Of a DNA stretch of 38,449 bases, positions 1 through 7,556 are shown one piece after another. Both the position numbers and the translations under genes were made by a program. How positions within the stretch are numbered: position 1 is the stretch's first letter; the number at the start of each line of letters is the position of its first letter. The stretch spans positions 1 through 38,449 of the forward strand of contig SKJY01000055.1 in the NCBI GenBank assembly GCA_007121775.1, written 5' to 3'. Under the pieces are notes generated by a model. The model made no database searches. It was not told the DNA's origin and saw only the letters and a program-made list of their open reading frames with translations. Origin of the DNA: Gemmatimonadota bacterium (GTDB lineage: Bacteria; Gemmatimonadota; Gemmatimonadetes; Longimicrobiales; Gaopeijiaceae).

Positions 1-247
1 CCCTTAGCTCGAGGAGTGCGAGATCCAGATCCTTGACCCTCAGCGTGAGCGCCTCCATCAACCGCAGTCCCGATCCGTAGAGGAGTGAGGCGACCAGGTA
101 GGACGGTCCCTCAAGCGTTCCGAGGAGTCTGTGCACGTCCTCCCGGCCTAGCACCGTTGGAACCCGCTTCCCCGGCCGCGGGCTCATGTGATGGGCGCGG
201 ATGGCGGCCCGTACCATGGTCAGCAACTTGGGGGGTTTGGCGTCCAT
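1..247 (-). pseudogene. Integron-type tyrosine recombinase (IntI-like) with its core-binding domain deleted; partial at window edge
   Basis: Reading leftwards from the ATG at 247, 82 codons stay open to the window edge. Residues 4-24 ([20 protein letters not shown]) match the start of integron integrases, which normally continue with an RTE-type sequence and about 80 residues of SAM-like core-binding domain. Here residue 25 jumps straight to the start of the catalytic domain ([18 protein letters not shown]), followed by [22 protein letters not shown]. Arg62 is the first catalytic arginine of the tyrosine recombinase set; the H, R and Y residues would lie outside the window. The junction is in frame, so this is an internal deletion rather than a frameshift. 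Without the core-binding domain it should not grip its site normally, so it is probably a decaying remnant. An in-frame TAG upstream (about codon -30) rules out a longer form. No clear ribosome binding site is visible. Confidence 0.75.
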
Positions 248-365
248 CCCGGGACTTAAGTCCAGGACTTGGGCGGAGCCATGGTTCGATGGGGCGCTGC
301 TTCGGGTGGGGTACGGGGGGAGGGGCGTTTCCAACTAGGGAGAACGGGTCAAGGGCAGGGGCGAA

Positions 366-372
366 GTTAGGC
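366..372 (+). other. GTTAGGC, attI-like core site upstream of the integrase fragment
   Basis: GTTAGGC fits the integron core-site consensus GTTRRRY. It lies 119 bp upstream of the integrase start and points away from it, which is the geometry of attI relative to intI. A 7-mer match is weak evidence alone, and no cassette or attC site follows: the next features are a tRNA terminator and tRNA genes. Confidence 0.25.
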
Positions 373-381
373 CCAGATACT

Positions 382-418
382 AAAAAAAACCCCGTCGTGC
401 ATACTTAGCTCGACGGGG
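382..418 (-). terminator. Intrinsic terminator of the tRNA-Gly/tRNA-Cys unit
   Basis: On the minus strand CCCCGTCG and CGACGGGG form a perfect 8-bp stem around a 13-nt loop, followed directly by eight T residues (plus-strand A run 382-389). This is a textbook Rho-independent terminator, placed downstream of both tRNA genes. It is the clearest terminator in the window. Confidence 0.85.
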
Positions 419-431
419 CGCCGCCCGGATT
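417..431 (-). repeat. 15-bp duplicate of the 3' end of tRNA-Cys
   Basis: The 15 bases at 417-431 are identical to 531-545, the 3' acceptor strand and T-stem of tRNA-Cys, in the same orientation and 114 bp away. Tyrosine recombinases often integrate into tRNA 3' ends and leave such a duplicate as an att site. The copy could also be a remnant of a second tRNA. Confidence 0.6.
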
Positions 432-468
432 ACCTGGCTCGCTGCGCTCGCCTCGGTGATCCGGGCGG
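421..468. repeat. Inverted repeat sharing sequence with the tRNA-Cys 3' end
   Basis: CCGCCCGGAT (421-430) and ATCCGGGCGG (459-468) are perfect 10-bp arms. They extend to 14 bp with one G-T wobble (421-434 and 455-468) around a 20-nt GC-rich centre. The arm matches the T-stem and acceptor of tRNA-Cys, so CCGCCCGGAT occurs three times between 421 and 544, the middle copy inverted. As RNA it would form a strong hairpin between tRNA-Cys and its terminator. Confidence 0.7.
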
Positions 469-529
469 TAGGCTTTTCGGAGGCCGCGGTGGTGCGGGGC
501 TCATGAGCTGTGATGAGGCCTCGGGTTAG

Positions 530-600
530 AGGCGCCGCCCGGATTCGAACCGGGGATAAAGGATTTGCAGTCCTCTGCCTTACCACTTGGCCACGGCGCC
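530..600 (-). tRNA. tRNA-Cys (GCA)
   Basis: The minus strand folds into a 71-nt cloverleaf. The acceptor stem is GGCGCCG/CGGCGCC, the anticodon loop CTGCAAA has GCA at its centre, and the T-arm is CCCGG-TTCGAAT-CCGGG. The discriminator base is U, the known identity base for tRNA-Cys. CCA is not encoded. It is the second tRNA of a two-gene unit after tRNA-Gly. Confidence 0.95.
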
Positions 601-640
601 GATGCGGGGGGGATTGGGAAACGATCCTCCCCCAGACTCC

Positions 641-673
641 ACGGGGAGGCCCGCCTGAGCGGAGCCTCCCCGT
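641..673 (-). other. Hairpin in the spacer between tRNA-Gly and tRNA-Cys
   Basis: ACGGGGAGGC (641-650) and GCCTCCCCGT (664-673) pair perfectly over 10 bp around a 13-nt loop. No T-run follows on the minus strand, so it is more likely an RNA-processing or spacer structure than a terminator. Confidence 0.6.
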
Positions 674-681
674 GAAATCAG

Positions 682-754
<73 letters not shown>

Positions 755-1121
755 AGCAACCGATCTCCGAAGGCGAAGCCCGAGTTCCGAGCGCCTCATC
801 GACCGGACCGAAAAGGTAGGCGCTGAGGTACCCTCTGTCAACGGGGGTTGGGCCGGGAGAGAGACGGGTTTCGACCCCGGCACCCGCGACTCGAGATAGA
901 ACCCCAAGCCGCCTTGCTGCAGCACCCTCGCCGACCCTCAACTCAACCTGTCCCAGGTCTACTCGCACCTGTACCGGGATCTGTTTCGCCGCGAGATTTC
1001 CCCACCTCTCGGCCTTTTCTATCTTTGGAGTTCAAGGAACACCGCCCAACGGCTGTGGGACGGGTTTCCACCCTTCCTCGACCTTTCGCCGGGGCGCCTG
1101 GCCACCTGCCTTCCACCATCC
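755..1121. other. Non-coding divergent region between the tRNA unit and the plus-strand gene
   Basis: This 367-bp stretch holds the tRNA promoter (813-841) and the upstream region of the 1122 gene. TATCTT near 1020-1025 could be a -10 box for that gene, but no convincing -35 box goes with it. I see no further tRNA, hairpin or small gene. Confidence 0.5.
813..841 (-). promoter_or_regulatory. Promoter of the tRNA-Gly/tRNA-Cys unit
   Basis: On the minus strand a perfect -35 box TTGACA (836-841) is separated by 17 nt from TACCTT (813-818). The position suits transcription of tRNA-Gly at 754. The -10 box matches the consensus at only three of six positions. Confidence 0.55.
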
Positions 1122-2891
1122 ATGCATCCTTCCAGATCGCACGTCGCGGCGTCCATCCCTCTCGCGGGACGGATCCGTCCGCACCGTTCCCTCCTGCCCT
1201 CGGGCCTGGTCCTTCTGGCCCTATGGTTGGGATCCGCCCCATTGGCTGGCTACGAGACCCCCTCTGACACGTGCGGGGCCGACGCCTTCGCCAGCGGGGT
1301 GGTCCCATCCTCCAACGTGGCGGATACGGTCTCGGTGGAGGCGTTGGGCGCCGCCAACCCCCTCGTTCCCCGTCGGGCCTTCCTGCTGGGGCTGGAGGGA
1401 TCCTCGACGCTGAGCCGTGGAATTCATGGCCCCGACGGAGTCGAACCGGTGGGAGGCGCCTTCCTTCGACCCTCTCTGGGTCCGGGGTTGCTGCCCGAAT
1501 TCGCCGTGGCCGAGGCCCGCTTCCGGGAGTTGGCGAGAGCGCCGTCTGACTGGCAACTCAGCTTGGGCCGGGTGCGGGGTCATATGAGCGCCGCAGAGCA
1601 GCACCTCCCCATTCAGGTGGCCTACGGTGTGCTGGACCGACTCACCCTGGGGGTGACGGTGCCTTTTGTCCGTCGTCGTAGCAATTCGTCGCTTCGCCTT
1701 TCCGGGGAGGGCGCGACGGTGGGGGAGAGCCCCTGGACGGCAAACCGGGGAGGGGTGGACGAATTCCTGGCAGGAGCCCGCTCGGCTCTAATGGAGCTTG
1801 AATCCAGGCTGGGTGAACTGTGCGCTCCCGGCGGGAGCAGCAATGGAGACGCCGAGAATGGGCCATCGTGTCAGGACGGACAGAGGCTCCTCGGCGATGC
1901 CCGGCGTTTCATGCTGGACCTGGAGGCGGCCTACGAGGAAGAACTGGTATTCCCTCTCCGGGGAACCAGTGGGGGCGATGCCCTCTCAGGCCGCTGGACC
2001 ACCTTTCGTGAGGGGTTCTCCGCCTGGGATGTGGACGGGCCGGAAGGGATCCCCCTGGCGACGGCGCCCTTCCCTGACGCCCAGTTCTACCAGCGCTTCG
2101 TCGATCCCGTATGGGGTGAGGATACAGGCGAGGCCTTCCCCAGGGCCGTGAGCGGCGAGGACATGCTCCTGGGGGATGTGGAAGCCCATGCGGTGGTGGG
2201 ACTCCTGGATCGACCCATCGCAGGCAACCGGGTGCGCCTTCGCTCCTCCGCCGTGGTTTCGGTTCGCTTCCCCACCGGCGAACCGGATTCCCTCCAACTC
2301 GTGGCACCCCTGGACCCTTCGAGGGGCACGGGGGGGGTCGGGGGCAAGCTGGTCACGGACCTGATCTCGGATCGCCGCTACGGACTTCTGACGGTGGTGG
2401 AAGCCTGGACGTTCCAGGAAGAGGAAACGGTGGTCCTTGCCCCGGACCCGAACCGGGTGTTCGGCACCCTCGGCGTGGACCGCCTACCGGTGCGGTGGAC
2501 ACCGGGCACGGTCGTTCGGGTGGCGGTGAAGCCCCGGGTCCACATCACCCCGGGCCTCTCCCTGGGCCTGGGCTACCGCTACTTCCGCCGGGGGGCCGCC
2601 ACGTACGAACGGGCAGAGCCTGGAAATGCGACCCCCGAGAATGGTAGTGCGGCAGGCAGCGGCACCTGGGTCCGGCCTGTGGCCCTCCCTGAACAGGGGG
2701 GAGCCACCCTCCACCACCTACGAGGCGAATTCCGCTATCACGGCTTCGACGCCCCCATTGCCCCGGTGCTTCCCTTCCCCATCGAGGTCTACATGGCCTA
2801 CGGGGGCACCATGGGCGGGAGCGGGGACTCACCCCTCTCCCAGCGTCGGATGGAGGCCGGGATCAGGGTCCTGCGGGGCGCCGGGCGCTGA
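1122..2891 (+). CDS. Secreted, probably outer-membrane beta-barrel protein of unknown function
   Basis: This 589-residue protein is the only plus-strand gene. A basic N-terminus (HRSLLPSG) precedes a hydrophobic run (LVLLALWLGSAPLAG, about residues 29-43), a typical signal peptide with likely cleavage after SAPLA or PLAG. The mature part is rich in short alternating hydrophobic/polar segments such as PIQVAYGVLDRLTLGVTVPFV, VRLRSSAVVSVRF, VVRVAVKPRVHI and LSLGLGYRYF, the pattern of outer-membrane strands. About 150 residues in the middle look helical and soluble and contain two of the few cysteines. The C-terminus (MEAGIRVLRGAGR) does not end in the aromatic residue typical of autonomous porins. 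No Shine-Dalgarno precedes the ATG, so the start is uncertain; a later start would cut into the signal peptide. It converges on recN with only 19 bp between stops. I do not recognise a family. Confidence 0.7.
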   Translation: MHPSRSHVAASIPLAGRIRPHRSLLPSGLVLLALWLGSAPLAGYETPSDTCGADAFASGVVPSSNVADTVSVEALGAANPLVPRRAFLLGLEGSSTLSRGIHGPDGVEPVGGAFLRPSLGPGLLPEFAVAEARFRELARAPSDWQLSLGRVRGHMSAAEQHLPIQVAYGVLDRLTLGVTVPFVRRRSNSSLRLSGEGATVGESPWTANRGGVDEFLAGARSALMELESRLGELCAPGGSSNGDAENGPSCQDGQRLLGDARRFMLDLEAAYEEELVFPLRGTSGGDALSGRWTTFREGFSAWDVDGPEGIPLATAPFPDAQFYQRFVDPVWGEDTGEAFPRAVSGEDMLLGDVEAHAVVGLLDRPIAGNRVRLRSSAVVSVRFPTGEPDSLQLVAPLDPSRGTGGVGGKLVTDLISDRRYGLLTVVEAWTFQEEETVVLAPDPNRVFGTLGVDRLPVRWTPGTVVRVAVKPRVHITPGLSLGLGYRYFRRGAATYERAEPGNATPENGSAAGSGTWVRPVALPEQGGATLHHLRGEFRYHGFDAPIAPVLPFPIEVYMAYGGTMGGSGDSPLSQRRMEAGIRVLRGAGR

Positions 2892-2910
2892 GGTGAGGTA
2901 GGAACCCGGC

Positions 2911-4584
2911 TCAGCCCCAGCCCTCTGGTGCGGAGAGTAGCTCCCGGGCGTGGCTTCGGGAGGTACTGGACTCGGGATCGCCGCCCAGCATCCGGGCGAT
3001 CTCTTCCACCCGGTCTTCTTGGGCCAGGGGGTAGATGGTGGTGGCAGCGAGCCCTTCCCTCGTGCCCTTCTCTACCCGGAGGTGCCGATGCCCCACCGAG
3101 GCCAGCTGGGCAAGGTGGGTGATGACCAATACCTGGTGATGGTCTGCCACCTCCCTGAGCTTCCGGGCCACGAAGGTAGCCACCACACCTCCGATCCCAG
3201 CGTCGATCTCATCGAAGATCAGGGTGGGCACCTGGTCGACCCGGGCCAGGGTACGCTTCAGGGCCAGCATGACCCGGGAGAGTTCGCCGCCCGAAGCGAT
3301 CCGGGCAAGGGGTCGGGGCTCAAATCCCCGATTCAGGGAGACGTAGAACTCCACCCTCTCCCGGCCGTGGGGACCCACCACCGCTTCCGGGCTCAGGATC
3401 ACCCGGAAGACCGCGTCCGGAAGGCCCAGCTCCGGGAGAAGCTCCTCCATGGCCTCCTCCAGGCGCTTCGCCGCTCCAGTCCGGGCCTCGGTGAGTTCCC
3501 GGGCGTGGGCGTCCAGCTCAACCGCCGCTTCCCGGATGGCCTCCTCCACCCCCTCCAGCTCCACCTCTCCCGACTCGAGCTCCTCGAGCTCTCCACTCAG
3601 CCGTTCCCCGGTGGCCAGGACGTGGGAAAGCTCCGGGCCGTACTTCCGCTTCAGGCGGGAGAGGAGATCGACCCGCCGGCGAAGCTCCTCGGCCCGACCC
3701 GGGTCCACCTCCACATCGGCGGCATAGTCCCCGAGGCTGCGCCCCAACTCGGTGGTAAGGTGGTACGCCGTCTCAACCTGATCCCGGAGCTCGCCGAGCC
3801 CCTCGTCGAAACGGGTGAGCCGTTGCAGGATGTCCCGGACCCGGGCCAGACGCTCCGAGGCCGATCCTGCGTCATCGTAGAGAAGCCCGTGGGCCTCAGT
3901 GGCGCTCCGGGCCAACTCTTCGGCGTGGTCCAGGCGCCGTAGCTCGGACTCGGCCTCGTCATCCTCCCCAGCCCGGGGCTTGGCAGACCGGATCTCTTCC
4001 AGTTGGAAGCGGACAAAGTCGGCCCTGGCCTCGAGCTCCCCCTGACGCGCCCGTCGCTCATCCCGGTTGGCCCGGAGATCGGAGAGGCGGGTGTGGGCAC
4101 CCCGCACCTGAGCCAGGGCCATGGACGCCCCGGCGAAGGCGTCCAGGATCCCCCGCTGTTCGGAGGGATCCAGGAGGGTCTGGTGCTCGTGCTGACCGTG
4201 GAGGTCCACCAGACGGCGCCCGAAGAGCCCCACCGTCCCTGCCGTGGCCGGCGATCCGTTGATCCAGGCCCGATTCCGCCCCGCTGCCTGGACCTCGCGA
4301 CGGAGTACCAGGAGCCCATCGTCCACCGTGAATCCGGCCTCCTCGAGATCGCTCCGGAGCGCATCCCGACCGGAGAGGTCAAAGACGGCTTCCACCAGCG
4401 CCCGGTCGGCACCCATCCGAACAGAGTCGGAGGACGCCCGCTCGCCCAGGAGAAGGGAGAGGGCGCCGAGAAGGATGGACTTCCCGGCCCCGGTCTCTCC
4501 GGTGAGGACGTTGAGGCCCGGCCCCAACTCCACGGCCAGATCATGTATGACGGCAAAGTCCCGGATGCGCAGTTCCAGTAGCAT
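2911..4584 (-). CDS. recN: DNA repair protein RecN
   Basis: RecN is an SMC-like ATPase that gathers and tethers DNA ends during double-strand break repair. The protein (557 aa) has Walker A GETGAGKS at 29-36, a long charged coiled-coil middle (roughly 150-370), the ABC signature ASGGELSRVMLALK at about 430, and Walker B LIFDEIDAGIGG at about 455. The N-terminal MLLELRIRDFAVI and the LHGQHEHQTLLDP motif near residue 130 are characteristic. It is the last gene of the thrS-to-recN run, 53 nt after nadK, and has no strong ribosome binding site. In many bacteria recN sits beside nadK, argR and tlyA; argR and tlyA are missing here. Confidence 0.97.
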   Translation of the reverse strand: MLLELRIRDFAVIHDLAVELGPGLNVLTGETGAGKSILLGALSLLLGERASSDSVRMGADRALVEAVFDLSGRDALRSDLEEAGFTVDDGLLVLRREVQAAGRNRAWINGSPATAGTVGLFGRRLVDLHGQHEHQTLLDPSEQRGILDAFAGASMALAQVRGAHTRLSDLRANRDERRARQGELEARADFVRFQLEEIRSAKPRAGEDDEAESELRRLDHAEELARSATEAHGLLYDDAGSASERLARVRDILQRLTRFDEGLGELRDQVETAYHLTTELGRSLGDYAADVEVDPGRAEELRRRVDLLSRLKRKYGPELSHVLATGERLSGELEELESGEVELEGVEEAIREAAVELDAHARELTEARTGAAKRLEEAMEELLPELGLPDAVFRVILSPEAVVGPHGRERVEFYVSLNRGFEPRPLARIASGGELSRVMLALKRTLARVDQVPTLIFDEIDAGIGGVVATFVARKLREVADHHQVLVITHLAQLASVGHRHLRVEKGTREGLAATTIYPLAQEDRVEEIARMLGGDPESSTSRSHARELLSAPEGWG

Positions 4585-4637
4585 GGATGGAATCTACCGG
4601 CCGGGAGGCGGGCGCCTCAATGGCGAGATGGGTCGCC

Positions 4638-5528
4638 TCAGATCGCCCAGTTGAGCTTCCTCCGGAGCGTCCCGAAAAAGGTCTGCCCAGGAAAGCGCAC
4701 CAGGGACACCCGGTCCCTGCCCGGCCGCACCACCACGCTGTCTCCCGGCCCCAGGGGAATCCCCGTCCGGCCGTCGGCGGTGAGGACGAGCTCTTCCACC
4801 CGGTCCAGGGCCTCCACCGTGAGCCTGCCTCGGACCGGAAGAACCAGGGGGCGCATGGCCAGGGTATGGGGTGAGATGGGAGTGACCACAAGGGAGGCCA
4901 TATCCGGAACCAGGATGGGTCCTCCGGCGGAGAGGGAGTAGGCAGTGGAGCCGGTGGGGGTGGCCACGATGATGCCGTCGCCGGAGAACTTGGCGATCTC
5001 CTCTTCCCGTCCGCCCCAGGCCACCGAGAGGCGGAGGCGTACGACCCGGGCCACCCCTCCCTTGTGGAGCACCAGGTCGTTCAGGGCCCAGACGCTGGCG
5101 TCCAGCGCCCCGCCATTCCGGACCACGTCTCCCTCCACGGTACTGCGTCGGTCGAGCCATGCCTCTCCACGCCGGATCTGGTCCATCCCCTCCCGGAGAT
5201 GGGTAACCGGGAGGGAGGTGAGGAAGCCCAGGTGACCCATGTTGATCCCCAGGATGGGTGTCCCCAGGGGAACGGACCCCGCTCCCCTGAGGAGCGTTCC
5301 GTCGCCGCCCAGGGAGATGAGCAGGTCCACACCCTCCTCGCCACTGGCCTCCAGCGGCCGGGCGTCGGCAAAGACCCCCTCCCGAAGACCGGGTTCCGCA
5401 AAGACCTCTGAACCCCACGAATCCAGGATGCGGCGAAGCTCCGTCAGGACGTCCGTGATCCCGGGGGTACGGTCGCGCCCCACGAGGCCGATCCGTTCCA
5501 GTGGAGGGGTGAGATGGGGGTGTTCCAT
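4638..5528 (-). CDS. nadK: NAD kinase
   Basis: NAD kinase phosphorylates NAD to NADP with ATP or polyphosphate in the cytoplasm. The 296-residue protein shows the family hallmarks: GGDGT at 74-78 (catalytic Asp), the substrate motif ALNDLVLHKG, the glycine-rich TPTGSTAYSLSAGGP, and a C-terminal RRKLNW. The ATG is preceded by a GAGGAG ribosome binding site. It lies 26 nt after dxs, probably in one transcript, and links redox cofactor supply to the isoprenoid genes next door. Confidence 0.97.
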   Translation of the reverse strand: MEHPHLTPPLERIGLVGRDRTPGITDVLTELRRILDSWGSEVFAEPGLREGVFADARPLEASGEEGVDLLISLGGDGTLLRGAGSVPLGTPILGINMGHLGFLTSLPVTHLREGMDQIRRGEAWLDRRSTVEGDVVRNGGALDASVWALNDLVLHKGGVARVVRLRLSVAWGGREEEIAKFSGDGIIVATPTGSTAYSLSAGGPILVPDMASLVVTPISPHTLAMRPLVLPVRGRLTVEALDRVEELVLTADGRTGIPLGPGDSVVVRPGRDRVSLVRFPGQTFFGTLRRKLNWAI

Positions 5529-5554
5529 GGCTCCTCTGTCTGTCCTGACGGCCC

Positions 5555-7471
5555 TCAGGCCGACTCCAGCGCCGAAGGGAAGCCCTTTCGTACGAGCCCC
5601 CGCATCCGCTCCCGGATTCCGTCCTGATCCAGCCCCACGCCCCGGAGGAGTTCGGTCCGGGGTCCGTGTTCAATGAATGAATCGGGGAGCCCGTGGGACA
5701 CGAGTCGTTGGGGGTGCGGGAGCCCGGGGTCGGAGAGGATCTCCCGGGCAACGTACGCTCCAAATCCATTCACCACCGTCCCCTCTTCCAGGGTCAGGAC
5801 CGCCCGGTGTTCGGAAAGCACCCGAGCCAGCGTCCGCCGGTCCATGGGCTTCACAAAACGGCAGTTCACCACGGTGACGTCGATCCCTTCCTCCGCCAGA
5901 GCCTCCGCCGCCTCCAGTGCGGGAAGCACCATGGTGCCCACCGCCAGGACGGCCAGATCGGACCCCTCCCGGAGCACCTCCCACGAGCCGTAGGGGACCT
6001 CGGGGATATCGTCCAGGGCAGGCACTTCGGCCGGGACCGAGGCCCGGGGCCAGCGGATGGAGAAGGGACCCTCGTCGTGAGAGGTCCCCAGGCGTAGCAG
6101 GGCCAGCATCTCGGAACCATCCTTCGGCGCCGTGACCGTCATATGGGGCACCGAGAGCATGTAGGCCAGATCCAGAGTACCGTGATGGGTGGGGCCGTCC
6201 TCCCCGGCGATCCCTGCCCGATCCAGGCAGAAGACCACCGGGAGCTTCTGCAGCGCCACATCGTGGACAATCCCGTCGTAACCGCGCTGAAGAAAGGTGG
6301 AGTAGATGGCCACCACCGGGCGGATCCCCTGAGTGGCCAGTCCCGCCGCGAAGGTGGTGGCGTGACCCTCGGCGATTCCCACATCGAAGAACCGCTCAGG
6401 AAAGGCTGCGGCGAAGACTCCGGTACTGGTTCCTCCGGGCATGGCGGCGGTGATGGCCACCACGCGGGGGTCCTGACGCCCCAAGGCCGTCAGTCCCTCC
6501 CCGAAGACGTTCTGGTACCGGGGGAGGCCACCGGACTTCCGCTTGGCCACACCGGTGATCTTCTCGAAGGGCGAGGCGGCGTGCCACTTCACCGGGTTCT
6601 CCTCAGCCGGGCCGTACCCCTTCCCCTTCTGGGTCAGGACATGGACCAGGATCGGGCCTCCCAGGCTCTTCACTCGGGTGAGGGTGTCCACCAGCATGTC
6701 CATATCGTGCCCGTCCACCGGACCCACATAGCGGAAGCCCATCTCCTCGAAGAGCATCCCCGGGACCACCAGGCTCTTCACGCTGTCCTCCATCCGACCC
6801 GCCACCGCCTCCACCACATCCCCCAGGCTCCGGGGCGCCTTCTGGAGGAGGGACTTCACCTCGCTTCGCACCCGGTTGTAGACCGGGTTTGTGATCATGG
6901 AGGTCAGATACTTGTTCATGGCCCCCACATTGGGGGCGATGGACATGTCGTTGTCGTTCAGGATGACGATGAGGTCCCGCTCGGTGTGGCCGGCGTTGTT
7001 CAGCGCCTCATAGGCCAGACCGCAGCTCATGGACCCGTCTCCGATGATGGCCACCACCTTCTCCGACCGGCCCATGAGGTCCCGCCCCGCCGCCATCCCC
7101 AGCGCCGCTGAGATGGAAGTTGCCGCATGACCCGCCCCGAAGGTGTCGTACTCGGACTCGGACCGGCTCAGGAAGGGCGCAAGTCCGCCGTGCTGCCGGA
7201 TGCTGGGAAACCGGTCGTTGCGCCCGGTGAGGATCTTGTGGATGTAGCCCTGGTGACCCGTGTCCCAGACCAGCCGGTCACGGGGCGTGTCGAAGACGTA
7301 GTGGAGGGCCACCGTGAGGTCGGCCACACCCAGGCTGGCACCGAAGTGCCCACCGATTCGGGAAACCACATCGATGTGCCGGTCCCGAACCTCCCGGGCC
7401 AGGGCCCGGAGCTCCTTCCGGGAGAGGGTTCGGATGTCAGACGGCCACTTCACACGGTCCAGGAGAGTCAC
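5555..7471 (-). CDS. dxs: 1-deoxy-D-xylulose-5-phosphate synthase
   Basis: Dxs condenses pyruvate and glyceraldehyde 3-phosphate with thiamine diphosphate, the first step of the MEP isoprenoid pathway; the product also feeds thiamine and pyridoxal synthesis. The 638 residues show the transketolase-like order: SRIGGHFGASLG near 37-48 with the catalytic His, GAGHAATSISAALG, the thiamine-binding GDGSMSCGLAYEALN (from 144) ending in NDNDMSIAPNVGAMNKYL, the pyrimidine domain with DVGIAEGHATTFAAG, and DRAGIAGEDGPTHHG. The start is GTG at 7471 behind GGAGG. It lies between the prenyl synthase and nadK, so precursor supply and chain elongation are in one operon. Confidence 0.97.
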   Translation of the reverse strand: MTLLDRVKWPSDIRTLSRKELRALAREVRDRHIDVVSRIGGHFGASLGVADLTVALHYVFDTPRDRLVWDTGHQGYIHKILTGRNDRFPSIRQHGGLAPFLSRSESEYDTFGAGHAATSISAALGMAAGRDLMGRSEKVVAIIGDGSMSCGLAYEALNNAGHTERDLIVILNDNDMSIAPNVGAMNKYLTSMITNPVYNRVRSEVKSLLQKAPRSLGDVVEAVAGRMEDSVKSLVVPGMLFEEMGFRYVGPVDGHDMDMLVDTLTRVKSLGGPILVHVLTQKGKGYGPAEENPVKWHAASPFEKITGVAKRKSGGLPRYQNVFGEGLTALGRQDPRVVAITAAMPGGTSTGVFAAAFPERFFDVGIAEGHATTFAAGLATQGIRPVVAIYSTFLQRGYDGIVHDVALQKLPVVFCLDRAGIAGEDGPTHHGTLDLAYMLSVPHMTVTAPKDGSEMLALLRLGTSHDEGPFSIRWPRASVPAEVPALDDIPEVPYGSWEVLREGSDLAVLAVGTMVLPALEAAEALAEEGIDVTVVNCRFVKPMDRRTLARVLSEHRAVLTLEEGTVVNGFGAYVAREILSDPGLPHPQRLVSHGLPDSFIEHGPRTELLRGVGLDQDGIRERMRGLVRKGFPSALESA

Positions 7472-7556
7472 AGACCTCGCCTCCGAATCAGGGTTGGATG
7501 AGAGGGGCGCATGTCAGGCACAAGATAGGGGCTCAAGGCGGGAAGGTGGAGGAAAT

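Noticed and set aside
421-600. An attC site or gene cassette downstream of the attI-like site
   Set aside because: No paired RYYYAAC and GTTRRRY boxes flank the palindrome, and the following DNA is a tRNA gene rather than a cassette ORF.
840-910. A third tRNA suggested by GGTTTCGACCCCGGC
   Set aside because: No acceptor stem or anticodon arm can be formed around it.
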